Source of the DNA: Clavulina sp. PMI_390
Taxonomy: Eukaryota; Basidiomycota; Agaricomycetes; Cantharellales; Hydnaceae
Assembly (NCBI GenBank): GCA_015039315.1
Contig: WIDE01000063.1
Coordinates: 147,227-166,257, forward strand
DNA: 19,031 nucleotides
Reading direction: 5' to 3'
Part shown: positions 1-8,940 of the stretch, in pieces
Layout: every line of letters begins with the position of its first letter
How positions within the stretch are numbered: the first letter of the stretch is position 1
Notes under the pieces: model-generated
What the model saw: the letters and a program-made list of their open reading frames with translations, nothing else
Databases searched by the model: none
Told to the model about the DNA's origin: nothing
Translations under genes and position numbers: made by a program

Positions 1-111
1 GGCACGCCGCCTTGGCGCAAAGGGACAAGAGATCAAGATTTTGGACCCGGTTGGCTCGTGAGTACTTCGAGTCTTTGGGAAGATACGGCCCATAGGCAGG
101 TGACGACGTAG
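1..111 (+). CDS. Possible 3' end of a gene truncated by the window edge
   Basis: Frame 2 from base 2 reads a plausible coding tail (ARRLGAKGQEIKILDPVGS). It meets a GTGAGT splice donor at 58 and a CATAG acceptor ending at 95, after which four codons run to TAG at 109-111. The implied intron is only 38 nt, shorter than every well-supported intron here (50-81 nt), and no domain can be recognised in so short a piece. The call is tentative; the stretch may equally be non-coding. Confidence 0.2.
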   Translation, partial: GTPPWRKGTRDQDFGPGWLVSTSSLWEDTAHRQVTT

Positions 112-418
112 ATGATCCATGAGCGGTTACATTCTGCACGAAGGTCAACGTCATACATACCAAGCACCAGATCAGCGGGTCGCACAGCCTTCCTGATGAG
201 TTTTTATATCATAAGACACTCTGTAACTGGAGGTCCATCGAAAGCGAGAGGGAACATGTCGATCGCTGATAACGATGCTCCGGCTGACTTCACGGATAGA
301 ATCTTGGCGACCGTAGCTAAATATATCCGCTCTCGTCCTCTCCCGCAGTCAAGGGCAAGGAACGGCAGGGTGTGGTGAAATATCCGAATTTTTCCACCAT
401 AGGGCTGAGGTTGAAGTT

Positions 419-537
419 CCTGGTTCGGGGTTTGCCACTCTCGTCATCGATAATTGCTCATTCAATCATGCTATTCAATGTTATAGGACCGCGAGCATAA
501 ACCGAAGGTTAAGCCAGCGCAGATAACGTCGATGGAG
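419..537 (+). promoter_or_regulatory. Far-upstream homologous block of gene A
   Basis: Two islands are shared with the upstream DNA of B and D in the same orientation relative to the gene. One begins CCTGGT and contains TTGCCAC and TCGTCATC (419-448). The other contains GCGCAGATAACGTC followed by GATGGAG (517-537) and matches the D copy at 20 of 21 positions. They lie about 575-690 bp before the ATG. They could be distal regulatory DNA or simply unerased duplicated sequence; no coding frame is shared among the copies. Confidence 0.5.
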
Positions 538-822
538 CGGGGGAGGTCGGTTCTAAATGTGTGGTCGGAGCCCACCGCCGGCCAATGACCGTTCCCACCC
601 ACGCGGAGATCTCATCCATGCCGAGGCGATAACCCCAACCAACATCTTATGGGCTGAGCTAGAGTTTACTGATCCCAGTTTGTAAGAGTCGAAGCATAAT
701 TCGAGTGGTTGACGTCGACGGCACACTTAGCAATGCGCACATGTTCAGCTCGGAAGCACTACGCAATCTCTCCCGAACCACGACAGTTGGCAACTCTCCT
801 CACAAGCACTCTTCAACAACAA

Positions 823-837
823 ATCGCGCGCGCAAAT
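823..837 (+). promoter_or_regulatory. Identical 15-bp CG box upstream of gene A
   Basis: ATCGCGCGCGCAAAT, 274-288 bp before the start codon of A. The same 15 bases occur in gene sense upstream of B (4526-4540) and D (17027-17041) at nearly the same distance. The upstream flank AACAACAA is shared with D. This is probably a transcription-factor site; the factor cannot be named from sequence. Confidence 0.55.
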
Positions 838-934
838 AAGTACACTCAGCATCAGACATTAGTTGCGCTCTCCCGGTCTATTTCAGTGCCCTCTTGGTTC
901 TAGCATCTTGTAGTTCCTAGTTGAGCGACAGTGC

Positions 935-1048
935 CGCGGAGCTATGATAGTTTTCACGCCATGAAGAATGTCCAACCTCACCAACCAATCGGTGACCAAT
1001 CCAAGAAATAGCGCGCAGACAACTCCCATCGCTCCCAGCGAGATATAA
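935..1048 (+). promoter_or_regulatory. Proximal promoter of NmrA-like gene A
   Basis: Contains, in order, CGCGGAGCT (935-943), a TCGGTGAC-like block near 989-996, GCGCGCA (1011-1017) and a GATATAA TATA box (1042-1048), 63-69 bp before the ATG at 1111. All elements recur in the same order upstream of B, C and D, including CTCCC or CTCA between the CGCGCA and TATA elements. Transcription should start between the TATA box and the ATG. Confidence 0.6.
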
Positions 1049-1110
1049 GTGCACATTGAGGGTGTCGATGAACCTACAATCTACCTCCTCTCTACCTTCT
1101 CCTCCCCACA

Positions 1111-2450
1111 ATGTCAAAGATCATTGCTGTTATTGGTGGCACTGGTGCTCAGGGGTACCCTATCGTCAAGAAACTGCTCGCTCCTGGCCCTGATGGCTCG
1201 CCTTCCCCATGGAAGATTCGTTTGCTGACTCGTAACCCTACTCACCACCGCGCAAAAGATCTTGAGGCGTTGGGTGCAGAGCTCTACCAAGGTATCTCGC
1301 CCACAAATTTGACAAATATTGTCGCAACGAATGATTAGACGCTGATGTTGGTTCTTAGGTACATTCCTCGACCGCGAGGCCGTGAGCAAGCTGCTTGACG
1401 GTGCTTATGGGGCATTTGTGAACACGGACACATACACCGTTGGTGCTCAGGCAGAGACTACCGCAGCGTTTGTTATTGTGAGCACTTGGCCCTTTGTCTG
1501 TTTCTGTCTATTTGCTGACGGAAGAGAGGCAGTGGGAGCTCGCCAACTGGTATAAAGTCCGCCACTTTGTGTGGTCTAACTTGGAGTACTCCCTCAGAAC
1601 CGGGGTACGTACGTTCTACTGAGCCTTTGCCAACAATAGCTTCAATTAATCCGTGAATTTATCATAAATTAGGGCTACAATCCGATCTACAACTCGGAGA
1701 ACCATCTCGGCAAGGGTCGCTTCGGCGCGTTCCTGGCTGCCCAGCCGAACCCCATCGATGGTGAAGGAACCCTTTGGACCAACTTCACCCCCAACTGCTA
1801 CATGGAGATGTAAGCAAATCCACCCGGTCACAGCCATATCTACTTTATCTCAGGCTCATGGTGTTTCCTCGTATAGGCTAAATCTCTTCCTTGCCCCCGA
1901 GATTCAGCCTGATGGCACGCGTGTCTTCTATGCTCCCATGAATGAGGACAGTGGCATGTGGCTCGTCTCTCAAGCTGACATGGCTTGGTGGGCCCGTTAT
2001 ATCTTCGACAACCCCGACAAGACTGCAGGCCAAGAGCTCAAGATCACATCGGCCCAGCACACGTACCGCGAAATTGCCGAGACCTTCACCAAAGTGACAG
2101 GTATCCCAGCTACCTACCGCCTGCTTACCATGGACGAGTTCTTCAGTCTGTGGAACGGAAAGGAAATTCCAATCGCGTCTGACATCTCGGTGGAGCAGGG
2201 CGGAGTGTCTTGGGAAACTCACTTCAGGTGCTGGTGGGCGGTGTGGAGAGACAATGTACTGAAGCGAGACCTCGATTGGCTCCGGAGCGTTCATCCCGGG
2301 ACGACGACGCTCGAGCAGTGGATGCGAGACACCAAGTATGATGGATCGTTGCCACAAGCTGTGAGAGATCGACTGCTGAAGAACAACGAGGATCATATTG
2401 GGATCCGCAGGAAGAAGCTGGCGACGCTCGACGCCGCTAAGGAGTTCTGA
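1111..2450 (+). CDS. NmrA-like family NAD(P)-binding protein, copy A (five exons)
   Basis: Exons are 1111-1291, 1359-1477, 1533-1604, 1673-1809 and 1877-2450, giving 360 residues. The N-terminus is a Rossmann nucleotide-binding start: a strand, then G9-G-T-G-A-Q-G15 (GxxGxxG). L-T-R41 follows the second strand, the position where NmrA/atypical-SDR proteins contact the NADP phosphate. Exon 3 encodes RHFVWSNLEY (about 110-119), the family's conserved strand, and K138 follows in NHLGKGRF. There is no classical Tyr-x-x-x-Lys, as expected for NmrA-like proteins, which often sense redox cofactor or repress rather than catalyse. No signal peptide or membrane segment is visible, so it is probably cytosolic or nuclear. 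All introns are GT...AG (55-68 nt) at the same codon positions as in B, C and D. The start is fixed by alignment with the paralogs. Family assignment is solid; substrate and role are unknown. Confidence 0.93.
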
Positions 2451-2912
2451 ACAATGGTCAAAGGCTGTTGCTCCGGTGGTGTACATCATAGAATATGTTA
2501 GACTTCCGCATCTGAATGTCGTTCTACTTAGGCCGCTATTGAAACCGATCTGTTGGAACTGACTCGCCGAGAGGCGGCGGTCAGATACATTCTTTGACCT
2601 TGGCGCAGGTGGTTCGCACGGCGGCTCGTGCTCCGCTACAATAAGTCGAAAAGTTGCCACAATCTAGCCTGGTACCTTTGGCCCGCGGTTAGCGAGAGTT
2701 AAGCTATTGCTGGGGATCTCATTCTTATCTTGTGCGACGCTGTGTGCTTTTTCTCGCGTACTCGACCTACCGTCCGCCTTTGGTTAGTCAGACACAAAGG
2801 CTCTTAGTTTGTATTATAGGACTCTGAAAGTAAGGCGGCCAAAAAGTAAAGAAGTCTAACGATCTCGTGGTATAGAATTCGCGCATTAGCAGTGACCGTT
2901 AAGGAGTAGAGC
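2451..2912. other. Intergenic, tail-to-tail between genes A and B
   Basis: 462 bp between the stop codons of the convergent genes A and B, presumably holding both 3' untranslated regions. No coding sequence or clear structure was recognised. Confidence 0.6.
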
Positions 2913-4244
2913 TTAGAAGCTGCGAGCATCCAGCGTCGCAAGTTTCTTCCTGCGGATCCCTAGGTGGTCCTCGTTCCCCTTCAGCAGCCATTGCTTCACT
3001 TGTTGTGGTAGAGCTCCATCATACTTGTTGTCTCGCATCCACTGCTCAAGCGTCGTCGCTCCAGGGTGCACGCTCCGGATCCACTCCATATCCCGCTTCA
3101 ACACGTTATCTCTCCGTACCGCCCACCAGCACCGGAAGTGGTCCTCCCACGACAGACCACCTTGCTCAATCGGTACTCCGGTCGCAAACGGAACCTCCTT
3201 GCCGTTCCACAGACTGAAGTACTCGTCCATCGTCAGCAGGCGGTATGTCGCGGGAATGCCTGTCACCTTTGTGAATGTCTCTGCGATCTCGCGCAGTGTC
3301 CATTGTCCAGACACGATCTTAAGCTCTTGGCCAGCGGTGAGCTCGAAGTTGTCGAAGATGTAACGGGCCCACCAGGCCATGTCGTCCTGGGAGACAAGCC
3401 AAATTGCGCTATCTTCGTTCATAGGGCCGAAGAAGACACGTGTGCCGTCTGGCTGAACCTCTGGAACCATGAGTAGGTTCAGCCTGTAATCGCGTCGGGG
3501 TGGTGTAAGTATGGGCACATGTCAACAACGAGGGACCAGTCGTGGAAGAGATTACTCACATCTCCATGTAGACATTGGCGGTGAAGTTGGTCCATACCGT
3601 GCCCTCGCCATCGACAGGAGCTGGTTGAGCAGCGAGGAAGGCGCCGAAGCGACCCTTGCCGAGGTGGTTCTGGACGTTGTATCTTGGATTGTATCCCTAC
3701 ATTGGCGACATCAACCTCCGTCGTCCCGAGCCGGAGCTGGACGATGAACATACCCCAGTCCTCAAAGTGTACTCCAAGTTAGACCATACGAAGTGTCGGA
3801 CTTTATACCAGTTGGCGAGTTCCCACTAGCGCTCATTCGTTAGCATAATATATATAAGCTCGCGGGCCCTGTATGAAGCAAGCCGAAAACTCACGATCAC
3901 AAATGCAGCGGTGGTCTCCGCCGACGCACCAACGGTATGGGTGTCGGTGTTGACGAATGCCCCGTAAGCACCATCAAAGAGTTTACCCACAGCCTCGCGG
4001 TCGAGGAATGAACCTAGATTTTCACATTAGTTGTGTGTATAGACATGAGATCTTAGGACGTGCCTTGGAAGAGTTCTGCGCCTAGTGCTTCGAGCTTTTT
4101 CGCGCGGTGGTGGTTTGGGTCGCGAGTAAGTAGACGAATCTTCCAAGGCGAGGGAGAGCCGTCTGGGCTAGGAGCGAGGAGACGCTTGACAATTGGAAAT
4201 CCTTGAGCACCAGTACCGCCAATGACGGCGATGGTCTTGGACAT
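2913..4244 (-). CDS. NmrA-like family NAD(P)-binding protein, copy B (five exons, GC-AG first intron)
   Basis: Exons, read on the minus strand, are 4244-4064, 4013-3895, 3825-3754, 3696-3560 and 3483-2913, giving 359 residues. Lengths are 181/119/72/137/571, exactly those of C and D. The protein starts MSKTIAVIGGTGAQG with the GxxGxxG dinucleotide motif and keeps LTRDP after the second strand and the exon-3 KVRHFVWSNLEY core. Exon 5 differs from C at 6 of about 190 residues, so B and C are recent or homogenised duplicates. The first intron (4063-4014, 50 nt) begins GCACGT instead of GTACGT as in C. Without splicing the frame ends at a stop four codons into the intron. GC-AG introns are a known minor class, so the gene is probably functional, but its splicing efficiency may be reduced. 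It converges on A and diverges from C. Confidence 0.9.
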
Positions 4245-4315
4245 TTTGTTGAATGATTGAGATGAGTAGGCCGAAGAATGAGCGGTGAAAAAGTTATACT
4301 ATGGCATTGTTGAAG

Positions 4316-4435
4316 TTATATCTCGTTCTGAGTGAGGATGCAATCTGCGCGTAAGCTGGAGTTTTAGTCCCCGAGTGCTGCACTGAGGTTGTCAGCAATG
4401 CTCTCAACAGCGTGAAATACGGTGCTAGTTCCGCA
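4316..4435 (-). promoter_or_regulatory. Proximal promoter of NmrA-like gene B
   Basis: In gene sense: TGCGGAACT (4435-4427), CTCGGGGACTAAAA (near 4374-4361), ACGCGCA (4352-4346) and GATATAA (4322-4316), 72-78 bp before the ATG. Order and spacing match A, C and D. The CTAGTTCCGCA stretch on the plus strand (4425-4435) and its surroundings are especially close to the D copy. Confidence 0.6.
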
Positions 4436-4525
4436 GCATAGGGTTTAGACAAGGAGGTCCGAATGCTTGGAATGTATGGAACGGTCTCTGGTCCCCCGCG
4501 AGGTAGTGGTTTGAGATGTACCTAA

Positions 4526-4540
4526 ATTTGCGCGCGCGAT
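4526..4540 (-). promoter_or_regulatory. Identical 15-bp CG box upstream of gene B
   Basis: In gene sense ATCGCGCGCGCAAAT, identical to the boxes of A and D, 282-296 bp before the B start codon. Its outer flank (plus strand CACTTGTGCCCAG) resembles the flank of the C box at 7277, but the C box lies in the opposite orientation relative to its gene. Confidence 0.55.
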
Positions 4541-4860
4541 CACTTGTGCCCAGACTTAATTATGATTCTTGGCGGGTGAGTCGCCTTTCGCTGCACGATT
4601 GCGCGCGCATTCTTGCGCCAGCCCGTGCGTCGGACCTGGCGGGCTTCGAACATGTCCAGCTGAGGCAGGGCTCGGACCCTGCCGTCGCGTCCACCACCAT
4701 GAAGGTCGCCCCAGGCCATCACGGACTGAGCTCACTCTACCCCGGCTAGTCCTACCCTCCATTGAGGTTCTCAAATCCTCATAGATGAGATTCTCAGCGA
4801 ATGGAATCGGGCTCTGCCACGGACGGTGATCTTGGTGGCATTGACAAGCGTCTTCTCGTG

Positions 4861-4980
4861 CTCCATGGCAGCTATCTGCGCTTGCTTAACTCACGGCCGA
4901 CGATAATGTCTCTATTTCAATAAAGGAGTCTGACGGAACGTCAAATGGAGGATGACGACTGTGGCAAGCCCCAGTACCAG
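4861..4980 (-). promoter_or_regulatory. Far-upstream homologous block of gene B
   Basis: The plus-strand island CTCCATGGCAGCTATCTGCG (from 4861) matches the D island at 17369 at 18 of 21 positions and lies at about the same distance from the start codon (617-637 versus 610-630). A second island at 4951-4980 (gene sense beginning CTGGTACTGGGGCTTGCCAC) matches A 419-448. Weaker similarity to D continues to about 5025 (GGCCTA..TGGAA..ATTTCAAC). Confidence 0.5.
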
Positions 4981-6173
4981 TGAGTCGGTCATGTCGGCCT
5001 AATATGGAAGATTCCGAAAGATTTCAACAGCCTACCTATTTGTCTCAATCGTCATAAGCGTCAGTTAAACAGGTCTACCCAGCTCAGTGACTCCCAGGAC
5101 GGTACAAATGATACTAACGATCTCAGAAAGGGCTGAATTATCAAGGAGGAAGACGGATGCCGGTTGGTTTCTTCGGCCAGCAAGTCGCGTAGTTGCGAAC
5201 GCGGCAGCATATTCAGCATCATCTCAATGCAATAACCGTAGCTCCGTGGCATCCTGGCTTGCTAACTCTTCCACGTGAGATAATCTCTCGGCTGAATACG
5301 ATTGCTTTGCTATTATCCTTGGCGTCGGGTTCCAGCATTTCAAACTACTTGCCACTATTCAATGAACTGATCTAGCACGCCCACATACCACATGGGGCTT
5401 CTTGCACCCTCCCTTGTTTTTTGCGTCCATTTTGCGTCCGTCACTCAATGAACCAGCTGTTACTGTGCAGCAGTTAGCCCGTCGAAATAGCACTAGCTAT
5501 TAATGATTTTTACTGCTCTAATGAGTCCCCCGCCATTCTACAAGCGATAACGAGTGTCTACAGCTAAGGGAGATTTATCGCCCGATATTGATATCACTAG
5601 TCTCCAAGGTTGAATTTGCCAGTGCGAGCCATATGCGGTAGCCCGGTCTGAGATGCGTGGCAATCCTCTGTTTCTATCTTTGTGTGTGCTCAAGGGTGCA
5701 CTTTCAACCTGTTTTTGGATAATCTCTGCGTTCCTTTTTTCAGTTTGGCGCCCTGTCAAGATTACTTACAGTTACATTCCATATTGTAGGGCTTCTGTTG
5801 CTTATCAACACCAAATAGCACTTCCCGAGCCCCAGTCTACGGATTGATTTCATTTCTATTCGCTCCGAATTTCCCCTCTGTCCACTTCCTGATCTTTCAG
5901 CCGAATGTTGCGGGCCGGGAGAATGTTCTCCTCGGAACTTCGACAGCCTGGACAAATACCTCGGGCTTCGCTCGGAAAGAGAATCTGATTCGTTGCGCGC
6001 GGATACTATGGGAGGGCGACGATGTCCGGAGCATGAGAATAAGAGAGGTGCAATTTGTGAAGGTGAGTACCGCACCTGTCTTGGCATCAATGATGATTGA
6101 TTTTGCGTCATTCTCATGGAGACTATCATTCTTTTTCTTTATTGCAGAGCTCGTCGTTCCTGAACGACGACAG

Positions 6174-6638
6174 GCACCTATCTGAACAATCAAGGAGCAC
6201 TGACTACCTGGCAGGAAAAAAATTGGAGGGGAACTCAAGTTGTTCACATCACCAACTTAATCCTCGACCGGAGTGTGAGTGAAACGACTTATGTATGTTT
6301 CACGGCATTAACATGGGTATTATCTATCTAGTTTACGGGTTCCTCAGTTGATAATTACATCAAGGCGTGCGGCCTCCCAGAATTGTTTGTGAACTGGTCT
6401 CACTCCGCTGCTCCCATCGCCCACGTGAGAATGTGAACACGCGCTCTACTCAACAACCCAACAGAGACGGGGGATCGTTTATGGAAATCAACGCGCTGGA
6501 GTGCATGGAACACTTTGGTGGATCCTGTCGAATGAGTCACAACACCATTTTGACGATTTGTTGTCGATATTCATGAGGCATGTTACTTTGTGCTGGCACG
6601 ACAGCTATTCGTGTGGTAATGGGCGAAAACAAAAGTAA
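6174..6638 (+). pseudogene. Possible relic of a spliced gene, weakly kinase-like (FunK1-type)
   Basis: Three open segments join in one frame using good splice signals: 6174-6274 (acceptor CGACAG, donor GTGAGT at 6275), 6332-6424 (acceptor TATCTAG, donor GTGAGA at 6425) and 6465 onward (acceptor AACAG, donor GTAAGT at 6635, otherwise TAA at 6636-6638). The last piece reads HGTLWWILSNES, then HHFDDLLSIF, and ends near CW. This faintly recalls the GTxxFMS...DDLESFF stretch of fungal FunK1 kinases. No catalytic HRD or DFG motif is seen and no credible start exon was found. A classic intron (6062-6147) ending TTTATTGCAG sits just upstream but leads into another frame. I infer a decayed fragment; the family call is a guess. 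Confidence 0.25.
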
Positions 6639-7174
6639 GTGGTTCCAAGCACCTCAAAAAAATATCACCTTTTTTTTATATAAAAATTGTTATAAGAGGG
6701 ACCATTGAGGAGCGCGCGCTGTGAAGTCGGTGCTGCCAGCAGCTGCTGCGGAATCCGGCATGGTGGGTCATGCGGCTTCCCACGGGCAGTAGATTTGTCT
6801 ACCCATTCACTTATCATCGGATAAAGTCCACCGCCGATCAGTGCCGCCCTGTCGAGAACAGGTCCACTCCTAAGGAAGATCACCGACATTTCTCTCTGCG
6901 CCTGGCCCCACGCGCATTCTGCATCCACGACTAGCCGAGGCGGAAATACCGTCTTGGCGAGACTAGGGAGAAAAGGGCTCTTGGCTGACTGCGGAAATTC
7001 TTTCAGGATCACGGCTTCATCGTTGCGTTTAATCCACGGGAAGAGCTTATGGTGCGACTGGTTTGGACGGAGTACAAATAACGGCTTGAAGCTCGATGCA
7101 CATCACCACTCAGGCTATCGACCACCCGCTCTGCGTATCAGGATCATTATGAGCAAAAACTAGCAAAAGTGCGC

Positions 7175-7189
7175 TTGGCGCGCGACGAT
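7175..7189 (+). promoter_or_regulatory. Degenerate inverted CG box 1 upstream of gene C
   Basis: TTGGCGCGCGACGAT, followed by ACACTGAGGCCCA. It resembles the box at 7277 and the plus-strand form of the B box with its flank (TTTGCGCGCGCGATCAC...GCCCA). Relative to gene C it is in the opposite orientation to the boxes of A, B and D. Confidence 0.35.
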
Positions 7190-7276
7190 TACACTGAGGC
7201 CCACTGGCACACTTGATTTCATCTTTCGTTGTGAGGAGCATGGGCACATGCAACTGTCCAGCGCGCCGCTACATCG

Positions 7277-7287
7277 TTTGCGCGCGG
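7277..7287 (+). promoter_or_regulatory. Degenerate inverted CG box 2 upstream of gene C
   Basis: TTTGCGCGCGG with flank AACACTTAGGCCCAGCTT, 294-304 bp before the C start codon, about the usual distance. The match to the B-side plus strand extends through the flank (CACTTGTGCCCAGACTT), so this is homologous sequence rather than chance CG richness, but it is inverted relative to its gene. Confidence 0.45.
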
Positions 7288-7396
7288 AACACTTAGGCCC
7301 AGCTTTCAAAGAACTACCGATCATTCTATGTGCCTGCGATCAAGTCGCATCTCATTCTAGCAGGCCTCGGGGCTGTCTGCACAAGGTTTCCTATTC

Positions 7397-7511
7397 TGCG
7401 GAGCTCGCCCAATGTTTCATGCTGTCAACCTTCGCCAGCGTTGTTAGCAAACTATTCGGGGACTAAGATAGCCTACGCGCAACCACTCCCCTCGCTCAAA
7501 ATCAGATATAA
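7397..7511 (+). promoter_or_regulatory. Proximal promoter of NmrA-like gene C
   Basis: TGCGGAGCT (7397-7405), ATTCGGGGACTAAGA (near 7454-7468), ACGCGCA (7475-7481) and a GATATAA TATA box (7505-7511), 70-76 bp before the ATG at 7581. Order and spacing equal those of A, B and D. Homology to the other promoters appears to fade beyond roughly -230. Confidence 0.6.
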
Positions 7512-7580
7512 CTGTAGCTGGTTATCGCTGTCCTGCTCAGCACTCGTCCTTTCAACAGCTCATCCACGTGATTCTACACA

Positions 7581-8940
7581 ATGTCCAAGACTATCGCCGT
7601 TATTGGCGGCACTGGTGCCCAGGGCTTTCCAATTGTCAAACGTCTCCTCGCTGCTGGCCCTGATGGCTCACCCTCTCCATGGAAGGTTCGCGTACTCACT
7701 CGCGACCCAACCCACCACCGGGCCAAAAAGCTCGAAGCATTGGGTGCCGAAATCCTCCAAGGTACGTTGCAGTGTTCACCTAAAATCTTTTAGCACTACT
7801 AATGAGGAATGGCCTTGTTATCGTTGTTGAACTTTAGGGTCATTCCTCGACCGTGAGGTTATAGGCAAACTCTTCGATGGTGCTTACGGGGCCTTCGTCA
7901 ACACTGACACCCATACTGTCGGCGCCGAGGCGGAAACTACAGCTGCATTTGTGATAGTTCGTCGCTCGTCTTCGCTAGGCTCTCAATATTATACTGACTA
8001 ATCAACGCCAGTGGGAGCTCGCGAACTGGTACAAAGTTCGCCACTTTGTGTGGTCCAATCTGGAATATACTCTGAGGACTGGGGTACGTTGACTACTCAT
8101 TCCTAACCGAGATAGACGTAGGCTAACCCATCCCTTCGTTGCGGGCTGTAGGGATACAATCCAAGATACAACGTCCAGAATCACCTCGGCAAGGGTCGTT
8201 TCGGCGCCTTCCTCGCTGCTCAGCCCGCTCCCGTCGATGGTGAGGGTACGGTCTGGACCAACTTCACCGCCAACGTCTACATGGAGATGTAAGTCCTCTC
8301 TTCTAGCCATAGTTCCCCCCCTCGTCGTTGATATATGCTCATACTTGCATCACCCTAACGCGGTCACAGGTTGAACTTGCTCATGGTCCCAGAGGTCCAG
8401 CCAGACGGTACACGTGTCTTCTTCGGCCCCATGAATGAAGATAGCGCCATTTGGCTTGTATCCCAGGACGACATGGCCTGGTGGGCTCGTTACATCTTCG
8501 ACAACTTCGAGCTCACTGCTGGCCAAGAGCTCAAGATCGTATCTGGACAATGGACACTGCGCGAGATCGCAGAGACATTCACAAAGGTGACAGGTATCCC
8601 CGCGACATACCGCCTGCTGACGATGGACGAGTACTTCAGTCTGTGGAACGGCAAGGAGGTTCCGTTCGCGACCGGACTGCCGGTCGAGCAAGGTGGTCTG
8701 TCTTGGGAGGATCACTTCCGGTGCTGGTGGGCAGTACGGAGGGATAATGTGTTGAAGCGAGATATGAACTGGATTCGGAGCGTGCATCCTGGAGCGACGA
8801 CACTTGAGCAGTGGATGCGAGACAACAAGTACGATGGAACGCTGCCGCAGCAAGTGAGGCAATGGTTGCTGAAGGGGAACGAGGATCATATTGGGATCCG
8901 CAGGAAGAAGCTTGCGACGCTGGATGCTCGTAGCTTCTAG
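7581..8940 (+). CDS. NmrA-like family NAD(P)-binding protein, copy C (five exons)
   Basis: Exons are 7581-7761, 7838-7956, 8012-8083, 8152-8288 and 8370-8940, giving 359 residues with the same exon lengths as B and D. The Rossmann motif GGTGAQG (9-15), LTRDP after strand two, KVRHFVWSNLEY in exon 3 and NHLGKGRF in exon 4 are intact. The C-terminal part (exon 5, starting at the MLNLLMVPE junction) is nearly identical to B and ends DARSF in both. Hand counting gives about 92% nucleotide identity to B in exon 5 and about 85% in exon 1, while the introns are not alignable. The second intron (7957-8011) has an unusual GTTCGT donor but a standard CAG acceptor with ACTGACTAAT before it. The gene is divergent from B and tail-to-tail with P1. 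Its role presumably parallels its paralogs; the substrate is unknown. Confidence 0.93.

Larger units (their letters stand above)
112..1110. other. Upstream region of NmrA-like gene A; no gene seen
   Basis: No convincing coding sequence. The short open frames lack codon structure, splice logic or recognisable motifs. From about 375 onward the stretch is homologous to the upstream DNA of genes B and D, with blocks at 419-448, 517-537 and 823-837, and the proximal promoter lies at 935-1048. These blocks are listed separately. Confidence 0.6.
4245..7580. other. Long divergent intergenic region between genes B and C
   Basis: 3.3 kb separates the start codons of B and C. The B-side 750 bp and the C-side 300 bp hold the promoter blocks listed separately. 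The middle has a spliceable but incomplete coding relic (6174-6638) and an A/T-rich patch near 6655-6690. The other small open frames show no recognisable protein and no consistent splice model, so the rest is left unannotated. Confidence 0.5.

Noticed and set aside
823..837. Naming the CG box as an E2F or MluI cell-cycle site
   Set aside because: The sequence does not match TTTSSCGC/TTTSGCGC or ACGCGT exactly, so assigning a factor would be guesswork.
1878..2660. Long antisense open frames opposite exon 5 of all four NmrA-like genes (also 3066-3476, 8350-9027 and 15414-16007)
   Set aside because: They mirror the sense codon pattern in one antisense frame. Their similarity to each other follows from sense-strand conservation, and they run across introns and lack independent start or splice signals.
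5740..6247. Minus-strand open frames of 116-129 codons in the B-C interval
   Set aside because: Low-complexity composition, no motif, and they cross polypyrimidine and intron-like sequences of the plus strand; no splice model supports them.
7330..7830. 166-codon open frame overlapping the start of gene C
   Set aside because: It runs through the C promoter and exon 1 in another frame. The C frame is fixed by three paralogs with identical exons.
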